Shown here in pieces: positions 35,793-44,315 of a DNA stretch of 64,000 nt (position 1 is its first letter; each line of letters starts with the position of its first letter). The position numbers were made by a program, and so were the translations under genes. Source of the DNA: Mucilaginibacter empetricola (GTDB lineage: Bacteria > Bacteroidota > Bacteroidia > Sphingobacteriales > Sphingobacteriaceae); assembly GCF_024808665.1 (NCBI RefSeq), contig NZ_JANUBZ010000003.1:186001-250000 (forward strand), written 5' to 3'. The notes under the pieces are model-generated. The model saw nothing but the letters and a program-made list of their open reading frames with translations. It did no database searches and was not told where the DNA came from.

Positions 35793-36183
35793 CAGTAATA
35801 CGCTCGAGAAAGTTTTCGCCATCAGGCGGGAAGTGTTTGTTGTTGAACAAAATTGCCCTCCCGAGTTGGAATGGGAGTTTGAAGATGAATCGAACCATTT
35901 TTTAGCTACTGTGGATGGCGAACCAGCCGGGGCTTGCCGCTGGCGCAAAACAGACAAAGGTTACAAGCTTGAACGCTTTGCAGTGTTGAGTAAGTTTCGC
36001 GGTAAAGGCGTAGGGCAGGAGCTGGTACGCTCTGTATTGGCTGATTTGCCCGCCGATGCTGACTATGTTTACATGCATGCGCAAATACAGGCCGTTCCGC
36101 TATATGAGAAGTTTAATTTTGAGAAAGTAGGCCCTGAGTTTGAAGAAGCCGGCATCAGGCACTATAAAATGATAAGGAAATAG
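35758..36183 (+). CDS. GNAT-family N-acetyltransferase (ElaA/YjcF-like)
   Basis: 141 residues. FAIRREVFVVEQNCPPELEWE matches the YjcF/ElaA branch; acetyl-CoA loop LSKFRGKGVGQELV (about residue 80) and C-terminal VPLYEKFNFEKVGPEFEEAGIRH. Substrate unknown. The ATG at 35758 lies inside the previous gene (35 bp overlap); a later in-frame start would delete the first strand, so the overlap is probably genuine and indicates coupling. Convergent with the HMG-CoA lyase gene with only 3 bp between stops. Confidence 0.9.
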   Translation: MPATIQVNKITDSNTLEKVFAIRREVFVVEQNCPPELEWEFEDESNHFLATVDGEPAGACRWRKTDKGYKLERFAVLSKFRGKGVGQELVRSVLADLPADADYVYMHAQIQAVPLYEKFNFEKVGPEFEEAGIRHYKMIRK

Positions 36184-36186
36184 CAA

Positions 36187-37044
36187 TTACTCAAATACTT
36201 TGTCCGAGTAATTTATGGCTTCTCTTAATTTGCCAAAATTAAGCGTTATAGGCTCGTTTTGTGATTGAAGGTATCCAATTAGCTTTTCGGTAGCAATATT
36301 GCCTGTAAGTACATCTGCCGCCATCGGGCAGCCCCCGTAGCCTTTTAATGCCGTATCAAACCAGCGACAGCCAATTTTGTAGGCCGCTTCAATTTTTTCC
36401 TGCCATTGGTGTGGTGTTGAATGTAAATGTAGGCCAAATGGATTGTTCTTAAACTCATACAGTTTTTCCATTACCCCGGTTATTTGTTGAGGGGTAGCTG
36501 CACCAACAGTATCGGCTACGTAGATATTCTTAATACCAGCTGCAATAAGTTTATCGGCCCAGCCTAGTAAAATATCGGTATTCCATTCATCGCCATATGG
36601 ATTTCCAAACCCCATGGATAGGTAAACCCTTAAGGTTTTATGCTTTTGCTCGCATAATTCATAAATATCTTTAACCGTATTAAAGGCTTTAGCAATATCT
36701 GAATTGGCATTTCTTTGCTGAAAAGTTTCAGAAATGGAAAAAGGAAAACCCAGATAGGTTATCTCCTCATGCTCCGCGGCTTCTTCGGCACCACGATAGT
36801 TTGCAATAATGGCTAATAGTTTTGATTTGGAATTACTCAGATCCAGCTTTTTTAAAACGGCAACGGTATCCTGCATCTGGGGGATGGCTTTGGCCGATAC
36901 AAAGCTCCCAAAATCAATAGTATCAAAGCCAACTTGCAGCAATAAATTGATATAGGCAGTTTTTAATTCAGTTGGAATAAATTGATGAATACCCTGCATG
37001 GCGTCGCGTGGACATTCGGTCAGTTTTATTGGAGATGGTATCAT
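36187..37044 (-). CDS. Hydroxymethylglutaryl-CoA lyase
   Basis: 285 residues, HMGL-like TIM barrel. N-terminal TECPRDAMQG holds the catalytic Arg-Asp pair; HLHSTPHQW gives metal-binding histidines; GGCPMAADVLTGN (about residue 250) carries the catalytic Cys. It cleaves HMG-CoA to acetyl-CoA and acetoacetate in leucine breakdown. The start overlaps the stop of the ATP-grasp gene by 4 bp (ATGA), though no functional link is known. Confidence 0.92.
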   Translation of the reverse strand: MIPSPIKLTECPRDAMQGIHQFIPTELKTAYINLLLQVGFDTIDFGSFVSAKAIPQMQDTVAVLKKLDLSNSKSKLLAIIANYRGAEEAAEHEEITYLGFPFSISETFQQRNANSDIAKAFNTVKDIYELCEQKHKTLRVYLSMGFGNPYGDEWNTDILLGWADKLIAAGIKNIYVADTVGAATPQQITGVMEKLYEFKNNPFGLHLHSTPHQWQEKIEAAYKIGCRWFDTALKGYGGCPMAADVLTGNIATEKLIGYLQSQNEPITLNFGKLREAINYSDKVFE

Positions 37045-38177
37045 GGCAGAATCAAATGCGGTACAAATCTACTCAAATTGTCCGTAATTAAACCATTCGA
37101 CTCCCTTATACCAATGCCCGCCGGTTGCTGGCCCACAACCCAACTGCCAATAACCGGAAAATTGCCGTTAAAATCGGGCAGTTTCTTTAACTCCTGAAAA
37201 ATAAAGCCTTCCTCACCATATTCTCCATCTGAATTGGCCAACAATTTTTCATTTTCCACTATGGTGATGTTTGCGCCTTCGCGCGATAAAAGTGGCTTTT
37301 TAACGTAATCTTTTAAGTTGCCACGAGTAAAATAAGCGGGCAGTAAATTTTTATGGTACGGAAACAGTTGCCATAAAACAGGCAAAATTGCCTTATTGCT
37401 TAATATCATTTTCCATGAGGGTTCAATCCAAATGGCTTTTAGCTTGTCGATGATCAGGTTTTGTCCAAATGACTCATTAACCATCCACTCGTATGGATAT
37501 AGCTTGAAAATGTTTTTTATAGGCTGGTCATTTAAATCGACAAAAAAGTGATTGTCATTATCCCAGCCAATGTCTTCAATATAAATAAACTCCGTGGTTA
37601 TATCAGCCTGCATGGCGCAGTCCTGTAAGTAGGCTGTGGTTGTAAAGTCTTCCAACACTTCTTTAACGCAGGTAAAATAAAGGGTATCATTGTATAAATA
37701 ATCTTTCAGATACTTCCAATATGCTATTAGCTTTTCATGAAGGGAATTAAACTGATCCTTGGGCTCATCAAAGTCTTTTAACCAAAACCACTGAACTATA
37801 GCAGCTTCAAACAGCGAAGTTGGTGTATCTGCGTTAAATTCCAATAGTTTTGGTTCGCCAACGCCATCATAGCATAAGTCAAATCGCCCGTAAATAGCCG
37901 GGGCATCGTTATCCCATGATTCTATTATATGTGGTATGATAAATTGCGGAATCTTAAACTGATCGAAAAGGTTATGGTCAATTACATATTGCACCGCCTG
38001 AAGGCACATATCCCATAATTCGGCAGTTACTGTTTCCAGCTTTGTAATTTCCTGCATTGAAAATGTATAATAGGCACTCTCATCCCAATAGGCAACATCG
38101 GCAGTATGAAAGCCAAAGCCTAATGCCTCAACTGTATGTTGCCAGTTATTGCGCGGTGTTATAGAAATTCTTTCCAT
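37041..38177 (-). CDS. Glutathionylspermidine-synthase-like ATP-grasp ligase (YgiC family)
   Basis: 378 residues from ATG 38177 (MERISITPRNNW); the open frame extends upstream over the preceding lipoprotein gene, so the longer start is rejected. The protein is the synthetase domain only, without the amidase domain of E. coli Gsp, and equals YgiC/YjfC in length. Visible blocks: YYTFSMQEITKLE, LLEFNADTPTSLFE, KPLLSREGANITI (nucleotide loop), DGEYGEEGFIFQE and GSWVVGQQPAGIGIRES near the C-terminus. It should form an amide bond using ATP in the cytoplasm; the substrate is unknown. It starts 3 bp after a small lipoprotein with the RGGFGES tail, strongly suggesting that they work together. Confidence 0.93.
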   Translation of the reverse strand: MERISITPRNNWQHTVEALGFGFHTADVAYWDESAYYTFSMQEITKLETVTAELWDMCLQAVQYVIDHNLFDQFKIPQFIIPHIIESWDNDAPAIYGRFDLCYDGVGEPKLLEFNADTPTSLFEAAIVQWFWLKDFDEPKDQFNSLHEKLIAYWKYLKDYLYNDTLYFTCVKEVLEDFTTTAYLQDCAMQADITTEFIYIEDIGWDNDNHFFVDLNDQPIKNIFKLYPYEWMVNESFGQNLIIDKLKAIWIEPSWKMILSNKAILPVLWQLFPYHKNLLPAYFTRGNLKDYVKKPLLSREGANITIVENEKLLANSDGEYGEEGFIFQELKKLPDFNGNFPVIGSWVVGQQPAGIGIRESNGLITDNLSRFVPHLILP

Positions 38178-38179
38178 AA

Positions 38180-38467
38180 TCAGGATGATGTGGAAACGTG
38201 AAAACCTCCCGATTCGCCAAACCCGCCGCGGCTGATACTTGTTTGGCTTGTATGTACTTCGGAGCTTGAATAACCCTGGCGCACATAACCAAACCAATAA
38301 TAAGTGCCGATTGGCCTGAATGCGTAGTACCCGTTATAACCAGGCGTTGTAGAAGTATAATTTTCTAAAGTATCGGTACGCAGGTATAACCTGGTTTGCT
38401 GGGGATGATTGTTACAGCCCAATAATCCCGTTACCAGCACGAGTGATATCGCTTTTGATTTTTTCAT
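38180..38467 (-). CDS. Small YgiB-like lipoprotein with RGGFGES tail
   Basis: 95 residues. Signal peptide MKKSKAISLVLVTGLLGC with a lipobox; a Tyr/Thr/Gly-rich middle (GYYAFRPIGTYYWFGYVRQG); C-terminus ISRGGFGESGGFHVSTSS. As I recall it, E. coli YgiB (DUF1190), encoded next to ygiC, carries TRGGFGES near its C-terminus after an N-terminal lipoprotein signal. The shared architecture and gene neighbour make this a minimal YgiB analogue, although the central DUF1190 domain is missing. The tail may be the target or ligand of the downstream ATP-grasp enzyme (inference). Only 2 bp separate it from that gene. Confidence 0.85.
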   Translation of the reverse strand: MKKSKAISLVLVTGLLGCNNHPQQTRLYLRTDTLENYTSTTPGYNGYYAFRPIGTYYWFGYVRQGYSSSEVHTSQTSISRGGFGESGGFHVSTSS

Positions 38468-38476
38468 GGCGGTGGA

Positions 38477-38794
38477 TTATTTTACAGTAACATAAAATTC
38501 ATAATCCTTTTTCACGGTTATATCCTGGTTGTTGCCATTATCATCTTCGCCTTCGGTAGTGGCCATGCCCAATGCCGGTATGGTATCTCTTTTGTCAAAC
38601 TCCTTTACTTTAATTCCCTTATCCCAAACAGTATAATGAGTAGTAAGCAAGTCTCTTGTAGTATCCAAATGGGCAGTACTTAATGATACTTCGATACCTC
38701 CTTTTTTGTTGAGGGTGGTTGTTTTATCACTATGATCATCGCATGCCGTTAGCAACAAAACGATGGCAACAGCGGGTAGCAGAAAAAATTTCAT
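38477..38794 (-). CDS. Small lipoprotein, unknown, in the YgiC-like locus
   Basis: 105 residues. Signal peptide ending in lipobox LTAC. The mature part (IEVSLSTAHLDTTRDLLTTHYTVWDKGIKVKEF, then DTIPALGMATTEGEDD) is soluble and beta-rich, ending KKDYEFYVTVK. I recognise no family and it lacks the RGG tail. It sits 9 bp upstream of the YgiB-like gene on the same strand, so it is probably in the same operon. Confidence 0.75.
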   Translation of the reverse strand: MKFFLLPAVAIVLLLTACDDHSDKTTTLNKKGGIEVSLSTAHLDTTRDLLTTHYTVWDKGIKVKEFDKRDTIPALGMATTEGEDDNGNNQDITVKKDYEFYVTVK

Positions 38795-38886
38795 TTGTAA
38801 CAGGTTTAATTTAAGATACTAAAACATTTGTTTTGTTACACTTTATGGGGATGATATTCTTCATCAAAATGACAATGGACCAGGTA

Positions 38887-39138
38887 TCAGGAAGCTGAGC
38901 TATGCGAATGCCCTGAGCCGCCCCAGCCTCCACGAGTTGCGGTATTATGCGCCACAAAGAAAGATGAACCCGAGTGAGCTCTTACGGAATCGTCAGCGAA
39001 ATAATAACCTTTTTTGAATGTGATTGCGTCGTACGCTTTTTTTGTTTCTGCCGATTTTGGCATATTGCCGAAAGCTGTATGCCCAGCTCCAATTAAACCG
39101 GTTACAAGTACCAGTTTAATAGCTTTAGTTTTTTTCAT
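38887..39138 (-). CDS. Small exported protein, diverged paralogue of the YgiB-like lipoprotein
   Basis: 83 residues. N-terminus MKKTKAIKLVLVTGLIG nearly matches the lipoprotein at 38180-38467 (MKKSKAISLVLVTGLLG) but the lipobox Cys is replaced (GAGHTAFG), so it is either cleaved by signal peptidase I or remains anchored. C-terminus ATRGGWGGSGHSHSSAS is a changed version of SRGGFGESGGFHVSTSS. This looks like a duplication with divergence of both ends. It lies 92 bp upstream of the next gene in the presumed operon. Confidence 0.75.
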   Translation of the reverse strand: MKKTKAIKLVLVTGLIGAGHTAFGNMPKSAETKKAYDAITFKKGYYFADDSVRAHSGSSFFVAHNTATRGGWGGSGHSHSSAS

Positions 39139-39184
39139 GATATAGGGGTATTAACTATCTGCAAAATAGAAAATATTAACCGTA

Positions 39185-40501
39185 TTATCCATCGCTTTTT
39201 GCCAGATGTTCTTCTTCCTGTTGCGGAGCCTCGTTATTAAATCGCCTGATAATTAAACGGGCGCCGCCATTGTAGGTAAGATAACTCATGGTCCAGTTAA
39301 TAAAAACAACTATTTTATTTCTGAAACCTAAAAGCGAAATAAGGTGAACAAACATCCATATGATCCAGGCAAAAAAGCCCTGGAATTTTAGCTTACCTAA
39401 ATCGGCCACGGCTTTATTTCTGCCAACTGTTGCCAGTGAGCCTTTATCAAAATATTTAAAAGGCGCTGTTGGCTCGCCATTTATCAATTTCAAAATGGTT
39501 TTGGCAACATGATTTCCCATTTGTATAGCAACCTGCGCCACACCGGGATGTCCTTTTGGCGTTTCATCGGTAATCATGGCTGCCACATCGCCAATGGCGA
39601 AGATATTGGCAGAGCCGTCTATCCGGCAAATGCTGTCTGTTTTTATCCTGTTGCCCCTTTGAATAATATCTTTTGATATGCCATCAGGCACAACACCCAT
39701 TACCCCGGCAGACCATATTACATTTTTAGTACGGATGGTATGGCCATCTTCAAATTTAATCTCGTTACCATCAAAACTATTTACCTTAACATTTACCATT
39801 ACTTCCACACCCATGCTGGTCAAAAAATCGTGCGACCCTTTTGACGCCTGCTCGGACATCGCCCCTAATATTCTTGGCATTGTATCAACCAGTATTACGC
39901 GCATGTGTTCCTTGCTTAATTCCGGGTAATCCTCTGTTAAAATATGGTTCCGTAGCTCAGCCAAAGCACCAGACAACTCAACTCCGGTGGGGCCGGCACC
40001 AACCAATACAAAATTTAAATAGGGCTCACGCTCTTCTTTACCAGTTAATAACACGGCTTCTTCTATATTTTGAAGGATAAGAGAACGTAGATTAAGCGCC
40101 TCGGGAATAGACTTCATCGGCATTGCATAATGTTCAATTTCCTTATTGCCGAAAAAGTTGGTGGTTGAACCGGTGGCCAGTACCAGGTAGTCATAGGTAA
40201 TTTCGCCTATAGTAGTATCTACAGTATTTTTTTCTGCATTTACCTTCTGCAACTCGGCAATCCTGAACCTGAAGTTCTTTTGCCCCGAGAAATTTTTCCT
40301 TAATGAAAAGGCTATAGAATCGGCTTCCAGACTTCCGGTAGCAACCTGGTATAACAATGGCTGAAAAGTATGGTAATTATGCTTGTCGATCATCAATACA
40401 TCAACAGGCTTATCTGCCAGTTTTTTTGCAACCTGTAGCCCGCCAAATCCGCCGCCTACAATAAGTACCCTTGGAAACTTTGTTTTATCTATAGTGTTCA
40501 T
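39185..40501 (-). CDS. ndh: Type II NADH dehydrogenase-like FAD oxidoreductase
   Basis: 438 residues from ATG 40501 (MNTIDKTKFPRVLIVGGG); upstream codons are part of the secDF terminator region. Two dinucleotide folds: GGGFGGLQ (residue 16) for FAD and LVGAGPTGVELSGAL (about 173) for NADH. The quinone-facing and C-terminal amphipathic membrane segments (FFAWIIWMFVHLISLLGF) are present. It transfers electrons from NADH to quinone without proton pumping. Standalone gene between SecDF and the YgiC-like locus. Confidence 0.92.
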   Translation of the reverse strand: MNTIDKTKFPRVLIVGGGFGGLQVAKKLADKPVDVLMIDKHNYHTFQPLLYQVATGSLEADSIAFSLRKNFSGQKNFRFRIAELQKVNAEKNTVDTTIGEITYDYLVLATGSTTNFFGNKEIEHYAMPMKSIPEALNLRSLILQNIEEAVLLTGKEEREPYLNFVLVGAGPTGVELSGALAELRNHILTEDYPELSKEHMRVILVDTMPRILGAMSEQASKGSHDFLTSMGVEVMVNVKVNSFDGNEIKFEDGHTIRTKNVIWSAGVMGVVPDGISKDIIQRGNRIKTDSICRIDGSANIFAIGDVAAMITDETPKGHPGVAQVAIQMGNHVAKTILKLINGEPTAPFKYFDKGSLATVGRNKAVADLGKLKFQGFFAWIIWMFVHLISLLGFRNKIVVFINWTMSYLTYNGGARLIIRRFNNEAPQQEEEHLAKSDG

Positions 40502-40535
40502 GATGGTTTTTAAATAATTCCCTATAATGTTAAAC

Positions 40536-40567
40536 AAAAAAGGCCCCAAATGTTCTTTGGGGCCTTT
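40536..40567 (-). terminator. Intrinsic terminator of secDF
   Basis: On the minus strand AAAGGCCCCAAA-gaaca-TTTGGGGCCTTTTTT: a perfect 12 bp stem followed by a run of T, 19 bp beyond the secDF stop. Confidence 0.9.
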
Positions 40568-40585
40568 GATTAAGTTGTTATGAGC

Positions 40586-43567
40586 TTATCTCAGATCTTT
40601 TTTCCCAAAGTCGATGATTACCGGGGTTGCCACGCAGATCGACGAGTATGTTCCGAAACATACACCAATCAATAATGCGAACGAGAAGCCGCGGATAACA
40701 TCGCCACCGAAGATGAACAATACCAGTAAGATTAATAATACGGTTAAAGCGGTAATAATGGTACGGCTTAATGTATTATTGATCGCATCGTTAATAACTG
40801 TTTTAGGATCATCAGTTTTTGAATGATGCAGGTTAAGGAACTCACGGATACGGTCAAATACAACCACGGTATCGTTAATGGAGTAACCTATTACGGTTAA
40901 TATAGCCGCTATAAATGATTGATCAATATCTAACGAGAACGGTAGCACATCCTTAAAAATAGAGAAGAATGAAAGTACCATTAAAGCATCGTGAGCGGTT
41001 GCAACCATCGCACCTAAACTGAACTGCCATTTACGGAAACGGATCAGGATGTATGCAGAGATGATAATAATTGCAAATATTACCGTTAACAACGCTGATT
41101 TCTTAAGACCATTTGCTATAGTTGGGTCAACCTTTTGCTGACTTGCAATGTTAGCAGCAGTAATAGTAGTTTGTGGTGTTGAGCTAAGCGCTTTTATTAA
41201 AGCGTCTTTTACTTTTTGATCCGTATTAGGAGCAGTGCTGTTAATTAAATATTTGGTAGTGATACTAATCCTGTCGGTACCAAAGGTTTTAACCTCATTA
41301 CCTTCGCCCAAATCTTTGTCAACTATTTTACGAACATCCTCTGTTGAAACGTTAGGAGTGTTGAATTTAACCACATAGTTATGACCACCCACAAAGTCAA
41401 CACCATAGTTGAAGCCATGTGTAGCCATTGAAATTAAACCTGCAATGATAAATGCACCAGAGAAGATGTAAAATTTGAAACGGTTTTTTACGAATGCATA
41501 GTTTGCATTTTTAAAGGTATGTGAACTCCAAGGGTTTGAGAATTTGATATCCCAACCTTTTTCAAGCATAAATTCAAATATCAACCTTGAAATTAACAAT
41601 GAGCAGAACAATGAAGTTGCGATACCGATCATCAACGTGATTGCAAAACCTTGTATCGGACCTGAACCAAATACATAAAGTATTAAACCGGTTAAGAATG
41701 TACTGATGTTTGAATCAAGAATTGACGATAATGCATGTTTAAAGCCATCGGAAATTGCAATGCGAAGCGATTTACCAAGGGCCAACTCTTCACGTACGCG
41801 CTCATAAATTAACACGTTAGCATCCACCGATATACCCAAGGTAAGTACTATACCTGCAACACCCGGCATGGTTAATACCGCACCAAGGCTGGTTAACACA
41901 CCCATCAGGAAGAAGATGTTTACAATAACCGCAACAACAGCAACAGTACCTGCGCGGTTGTAATAAGCAATCATGAACACCAATACTACCAATAAACCTA
42001 CAAGGCTTGATAATAAACCTGCGCTGATAGCTTCCTGTCCTAATGACGGACCCACAACCGCTTCAGCAACGATATGTGCCGGAGCAGGTAAACGACCAGC
42101 CTTTAACACGTTGGCTAAGTCAGTCGCTTCTTCGGTGTTAAAATTACCTGATATAGATGATACACCACCTGATATTTCATTTTGAACGGTGGGAGCCGAG
42201 TAAACGTTATCATCCAAAACTATGGCTATAGATTGTTTGGCATTTACATCAGCCGCTGCTTCTGCGGTAACAGCACTCCATTTTTGAGCACCATCCGAGT
42301 TCATAATCATTACCACCTCAGGGCTTCCTTTTTGGTCAATATCATTATGAGCATCGGTAACTACGTCGCCGGTAAGTACCGGGCCATTTTGAGCGCCTGC
42401 TAATTTGATAGCATACAGTTCAAAAGATTTGGTTTTCTCAACAGGTTTTACCGACCATAAGAATTTCATGCTTGATGGTATAATGGCGACTACCTCAGGG
42501 CTGCGAAGAAATGCATTAACTTTCGCTGTGTCTTTTACCTCAGCATGGCCAACAATAGGGCCGCGGCCTAATTCCTGTTGTCCATTTTGCCCAGCGAAAA
42601 CCATTGGTTTCAAAACATTAAACAAAGGATATTGATCAGCAAATTGCGATTTATTACCTAAAGCAGATGCGCCGGTATCTTTTGCTGCATTTTTTTGAAC
42701 TTTATTTAACAAAGCCAATGCACCTTGCGCTTTTGCAGAATCGGTAGCAGCAGTAGTAGTTTTGGCTGCAGCTTTTGTAGTATCTTTTTTAGCTGCTTTA
42801 ATCTTGGCAGCAATTACGCTGTTAATACTGGTAAACAATTGAAAAACCTGGCTATTGTCATAAGTTTTATAAAACTCCAGTTTAGCAGTTCCTGATAAAA
42901 GTTTACGAACACGATCTGGTTCTTTAACGCCCGGCAATTCAATTAAAACACGATCGGTACCTTTTTGCAATTGGATGTTAGCATTGGCCACACCAAATTG
43001 GTCGATACGGGTATTAAGAATAGTGTATGATTGTTGTACAGCTACAGCTGCCTGCTCTTTCAGGTAAGTTTCAACTTCTGCGTTTGACGCGTTAAACTTC
43101 AAATGATCCTGGTTATCTTTTGTTGAAAAGATAGCTGCTAACTTACCGTTTGGATTAAGTTTCTCATACTCGTTAACGAATAAGGTAATATAATCTGTTT
43201 GGTTAGTGATAGCATCAGTGGTTGCCGCAGCAAGCGCCTGGTTGAACACCGGATCAACATTGTTATTCGAAAGTTTTTTTACCAGCTCATTTAATGAGAT
43301 CTGCATGGTAACGCTCATACCACCTTCAAGATCCAGCCCTAAAGCCAGCTCTCTTTGTTTAACATACTGATAATTGTGTTTGAATAGCGGATATACCGGT
43401 TGTGTTGAAACAGAATCCAGATAAGCCTTTTCTTTCGTCGTATCACCTTTGGCGTACACCTTAGCATCATTTTCAACTTTGTGAGCTACCCACGTGAATG
43501 AAAGCTGGTATAAGCATACGATTGCCAGCACTATGGCGAAAAATTTAACAACCCCTTTACCTTGCAT
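40586..43567 (-). CDS. secDF: SecD-SecF fusion protein translocase subunit
   Basis: 993 residues. The SecD part (residues 1 to about 630) includes DLEGGMSVTMQISL, the large periplasmic domain with a low-complexity Ala/Thr/Lys insert (about 265-300), and the membrane motif VGPSLGQEAI; the SecF part follows with GVDFVGGHNYVVKF and DTVVVFDRIREFL. Twelve membrane helices are expected. It uses the proton gradient to help proteins exit SecYEG. The fusion is usual in this phylum. yajC is located separately at 24962. Confidence 0.97.
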   Translation of the reverse strand: MQGKGVVKFFAIVLAIVCLYQLSFTWVAHKVENDAKVYAKGDTTKEKAYLDSVSTQPVYPLFKHNYQYVKQRELALGLDLEGGMSVTMQISLNELVKKLSNNNVDPVFNQALAAATTDAITNQTDYITLFVNEYEKLNPNGKLAAIFSTKDNQDHLKFNASNAEVETYLKEQAAVAVQQSYTILNTRIDQFGVANANIQLQKGTDRVLIELPGVKEPDRVRKLLSGTAKLEFYKTYDNSQVFQLFTSINSVIAAKIKAAKKDTTKAAAKTTTAATDSAKAQGALALLNKVQKNAAKDTGASALGNKSQFADQYPLFNVLKPMVFAGQNGQQELGRGPIVGHAEVKDTAKVNAFLRSPEVVAIIPSSMKFLWSVKPVEKTKSFELYAIKLAGAQNGPVLTGDVVTDAHNDIDQKGSPEVVMIMNSDGAQKWSAVTAEAAADVNAKQSIAIVLDDNVYSAPTVQNEISGGVSSISGNFNTEEATDLANVLKAGRLPAPAHIVAEAVVGPSLGQEAISAGLLSSLVGLLVVLVFMIAYYNRAGTVAVVAVIVNIFFLMGVLTSLGAVLTMPGVAGIVLTLGISVDANVLIYERVREELALGKSLRIAISDGFKHALSSILDSNISTFLTGLILYVFGSGPIQGFAITLMIGIATSLFCSLLISRLIFEFMLEKGWDIKFSNPWSSHTFKNANYAFVKNRFKFYIFSGAFIIAGLISMATHGFNYGVDFVGGHNYVVKFNTPNVSTEDVRKIVDKDLGEGNEVKTFGTDRISITTKYLINSTAPNTDQKVKDALIKALSSTPQTTITAANIASQQKVDPTIANGLKKSALLTVIFAIIIISAYILIRFRKWQFSLGAMVATAHDALMVLSFFSIFKDVLPFSLDIDQSFIAAILTVIGYSINDTVVVFDRIREFLNLHHSKTDDPKTVINDAINNTLSRTIITALTVLLILLVLFIFGGDVIRGFSFALLIGVCFGTYSSICVATPVIIDFGKKDLR

Positions 43568-43619
43568 TTGACTTTAAAATATGTAATTAATTAGTTTATA
43601 AGCATTTTAAATAAGACGG

Positions 43620-43627
43620 CAAATCTA
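43620..43627 (-). promoter_or_regulatory. Possible -7 element of secDF
   Basis: The minus strand reads TAGATTTG, matching TAnnTTTG, 53 bp before the secDF start. No TTG is found at the expected -33 position. Confidence 0.35.
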
Positions 43628-43789
43628 ATAAAATTTCCTAACCACGAAATTTTTAATTAAAACAAAATGAATATAGATAGGGTTTATGGCCTATGATCAC
43701 TGATTTTGTTGCCTTGTTTCTGATAATCAGCTCATTGTAATTCAGGTTAAAAGCTGCGAAAATTTAAAGGAACGCCTAAAAATAGTTTT

Positions 43790-44275
43790 CTACCTTAATC
43801 TTTCATAGGTAATGAAAGAATATGGCAAAGAATTCTTTTCATCGGGCTGATAATCTTCCCGATAAACTTCTTCCCATTCGTTTTTAACAATTTCAGGAAA
43901 GAAACTATCGCCTTCAAATTCTTTATGCACTATAGTAAGGTATATTCTATCGGTTAAATGCAGTGATTGTTTATATATTTCGGCACCGCCCACTATAAAC
44001 ACCTCTTCTTCATCAGCACATAATGCTAAAGCAGCTTCTATTGAGCTTACTACTTCGCAACCTTCAATGGTGATATTTTGCCGGGTAATAATGATGTTGC
44101 GACGTTTAGGTAATGGTTTACCAACAGAGTCGTAAGTTTTACGACCCATTATTACGGTATGGCCCGTTGTAATATTTTTAAAGTGCTTTAAATCATTTGG
44201 CAAATACCAAAGTAATTTATTGTCTTTACCAATTACGTGATTTTCTGAAATGGCAACTACTATGGAAACTATCAT
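43790..44275 (-). CDS. folA: Dihydrofolate reductase
   Basis: 161 residues. MIVSIVVAISENHVIGKDNKLLWYLPNDLKHFK carries the substrate-binding Asp and Trp in usual positions; NADPH-binding VIMGRKTYDSVGKPLP and FIVGGAEIYKQSL follow. It reduces dihydrofolate formed by thymidylate synthase, whose gene lies 500 bp away on the same strand. The four-helix-bundle gene is between them. Confidence 0.96.
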   Translation of the reverse strand: MIVSIVVAISENHVIGKDNKLLWYLPNDLKHFKNITTGHTVIMGRKTYDSVGKPLPKRRNIIITRQNITIEGCEVVSSIEAALALCADEEEVFIVGGAEIYKQSLHLTDRIYLTIVHKEFEGDSFFPEIVKNEWEEVYREDYQPDEKNSLPYSFITYERLR

Positions 44276-44300
44276 TTGTCATTAGGTCATTTAGTCATTG
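44276..44300. repeat. Degenerate heptad repeat (GTCATTAGGTCATTTAGTCATTG)
   Basis: Three imperfect copies of a GTCATT(A/T)AG unit lie between folA and the four-helix-bundle gene. An inverted tract of the same type occurs on the other side of that gene at 44742-44771. Confidence 0.55.
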
Positions 44301-44315
44301 TTGCAATGTCCAATT

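Noticed and set aside
37041..38297. Longer 418-residue form of the ATP-grasp protein
   Set aside because: The added 40 residues are read antisense-free through the lipoprotein gene in another frame and do not resemble YgiC; the ATG at 38177 matches the family start.
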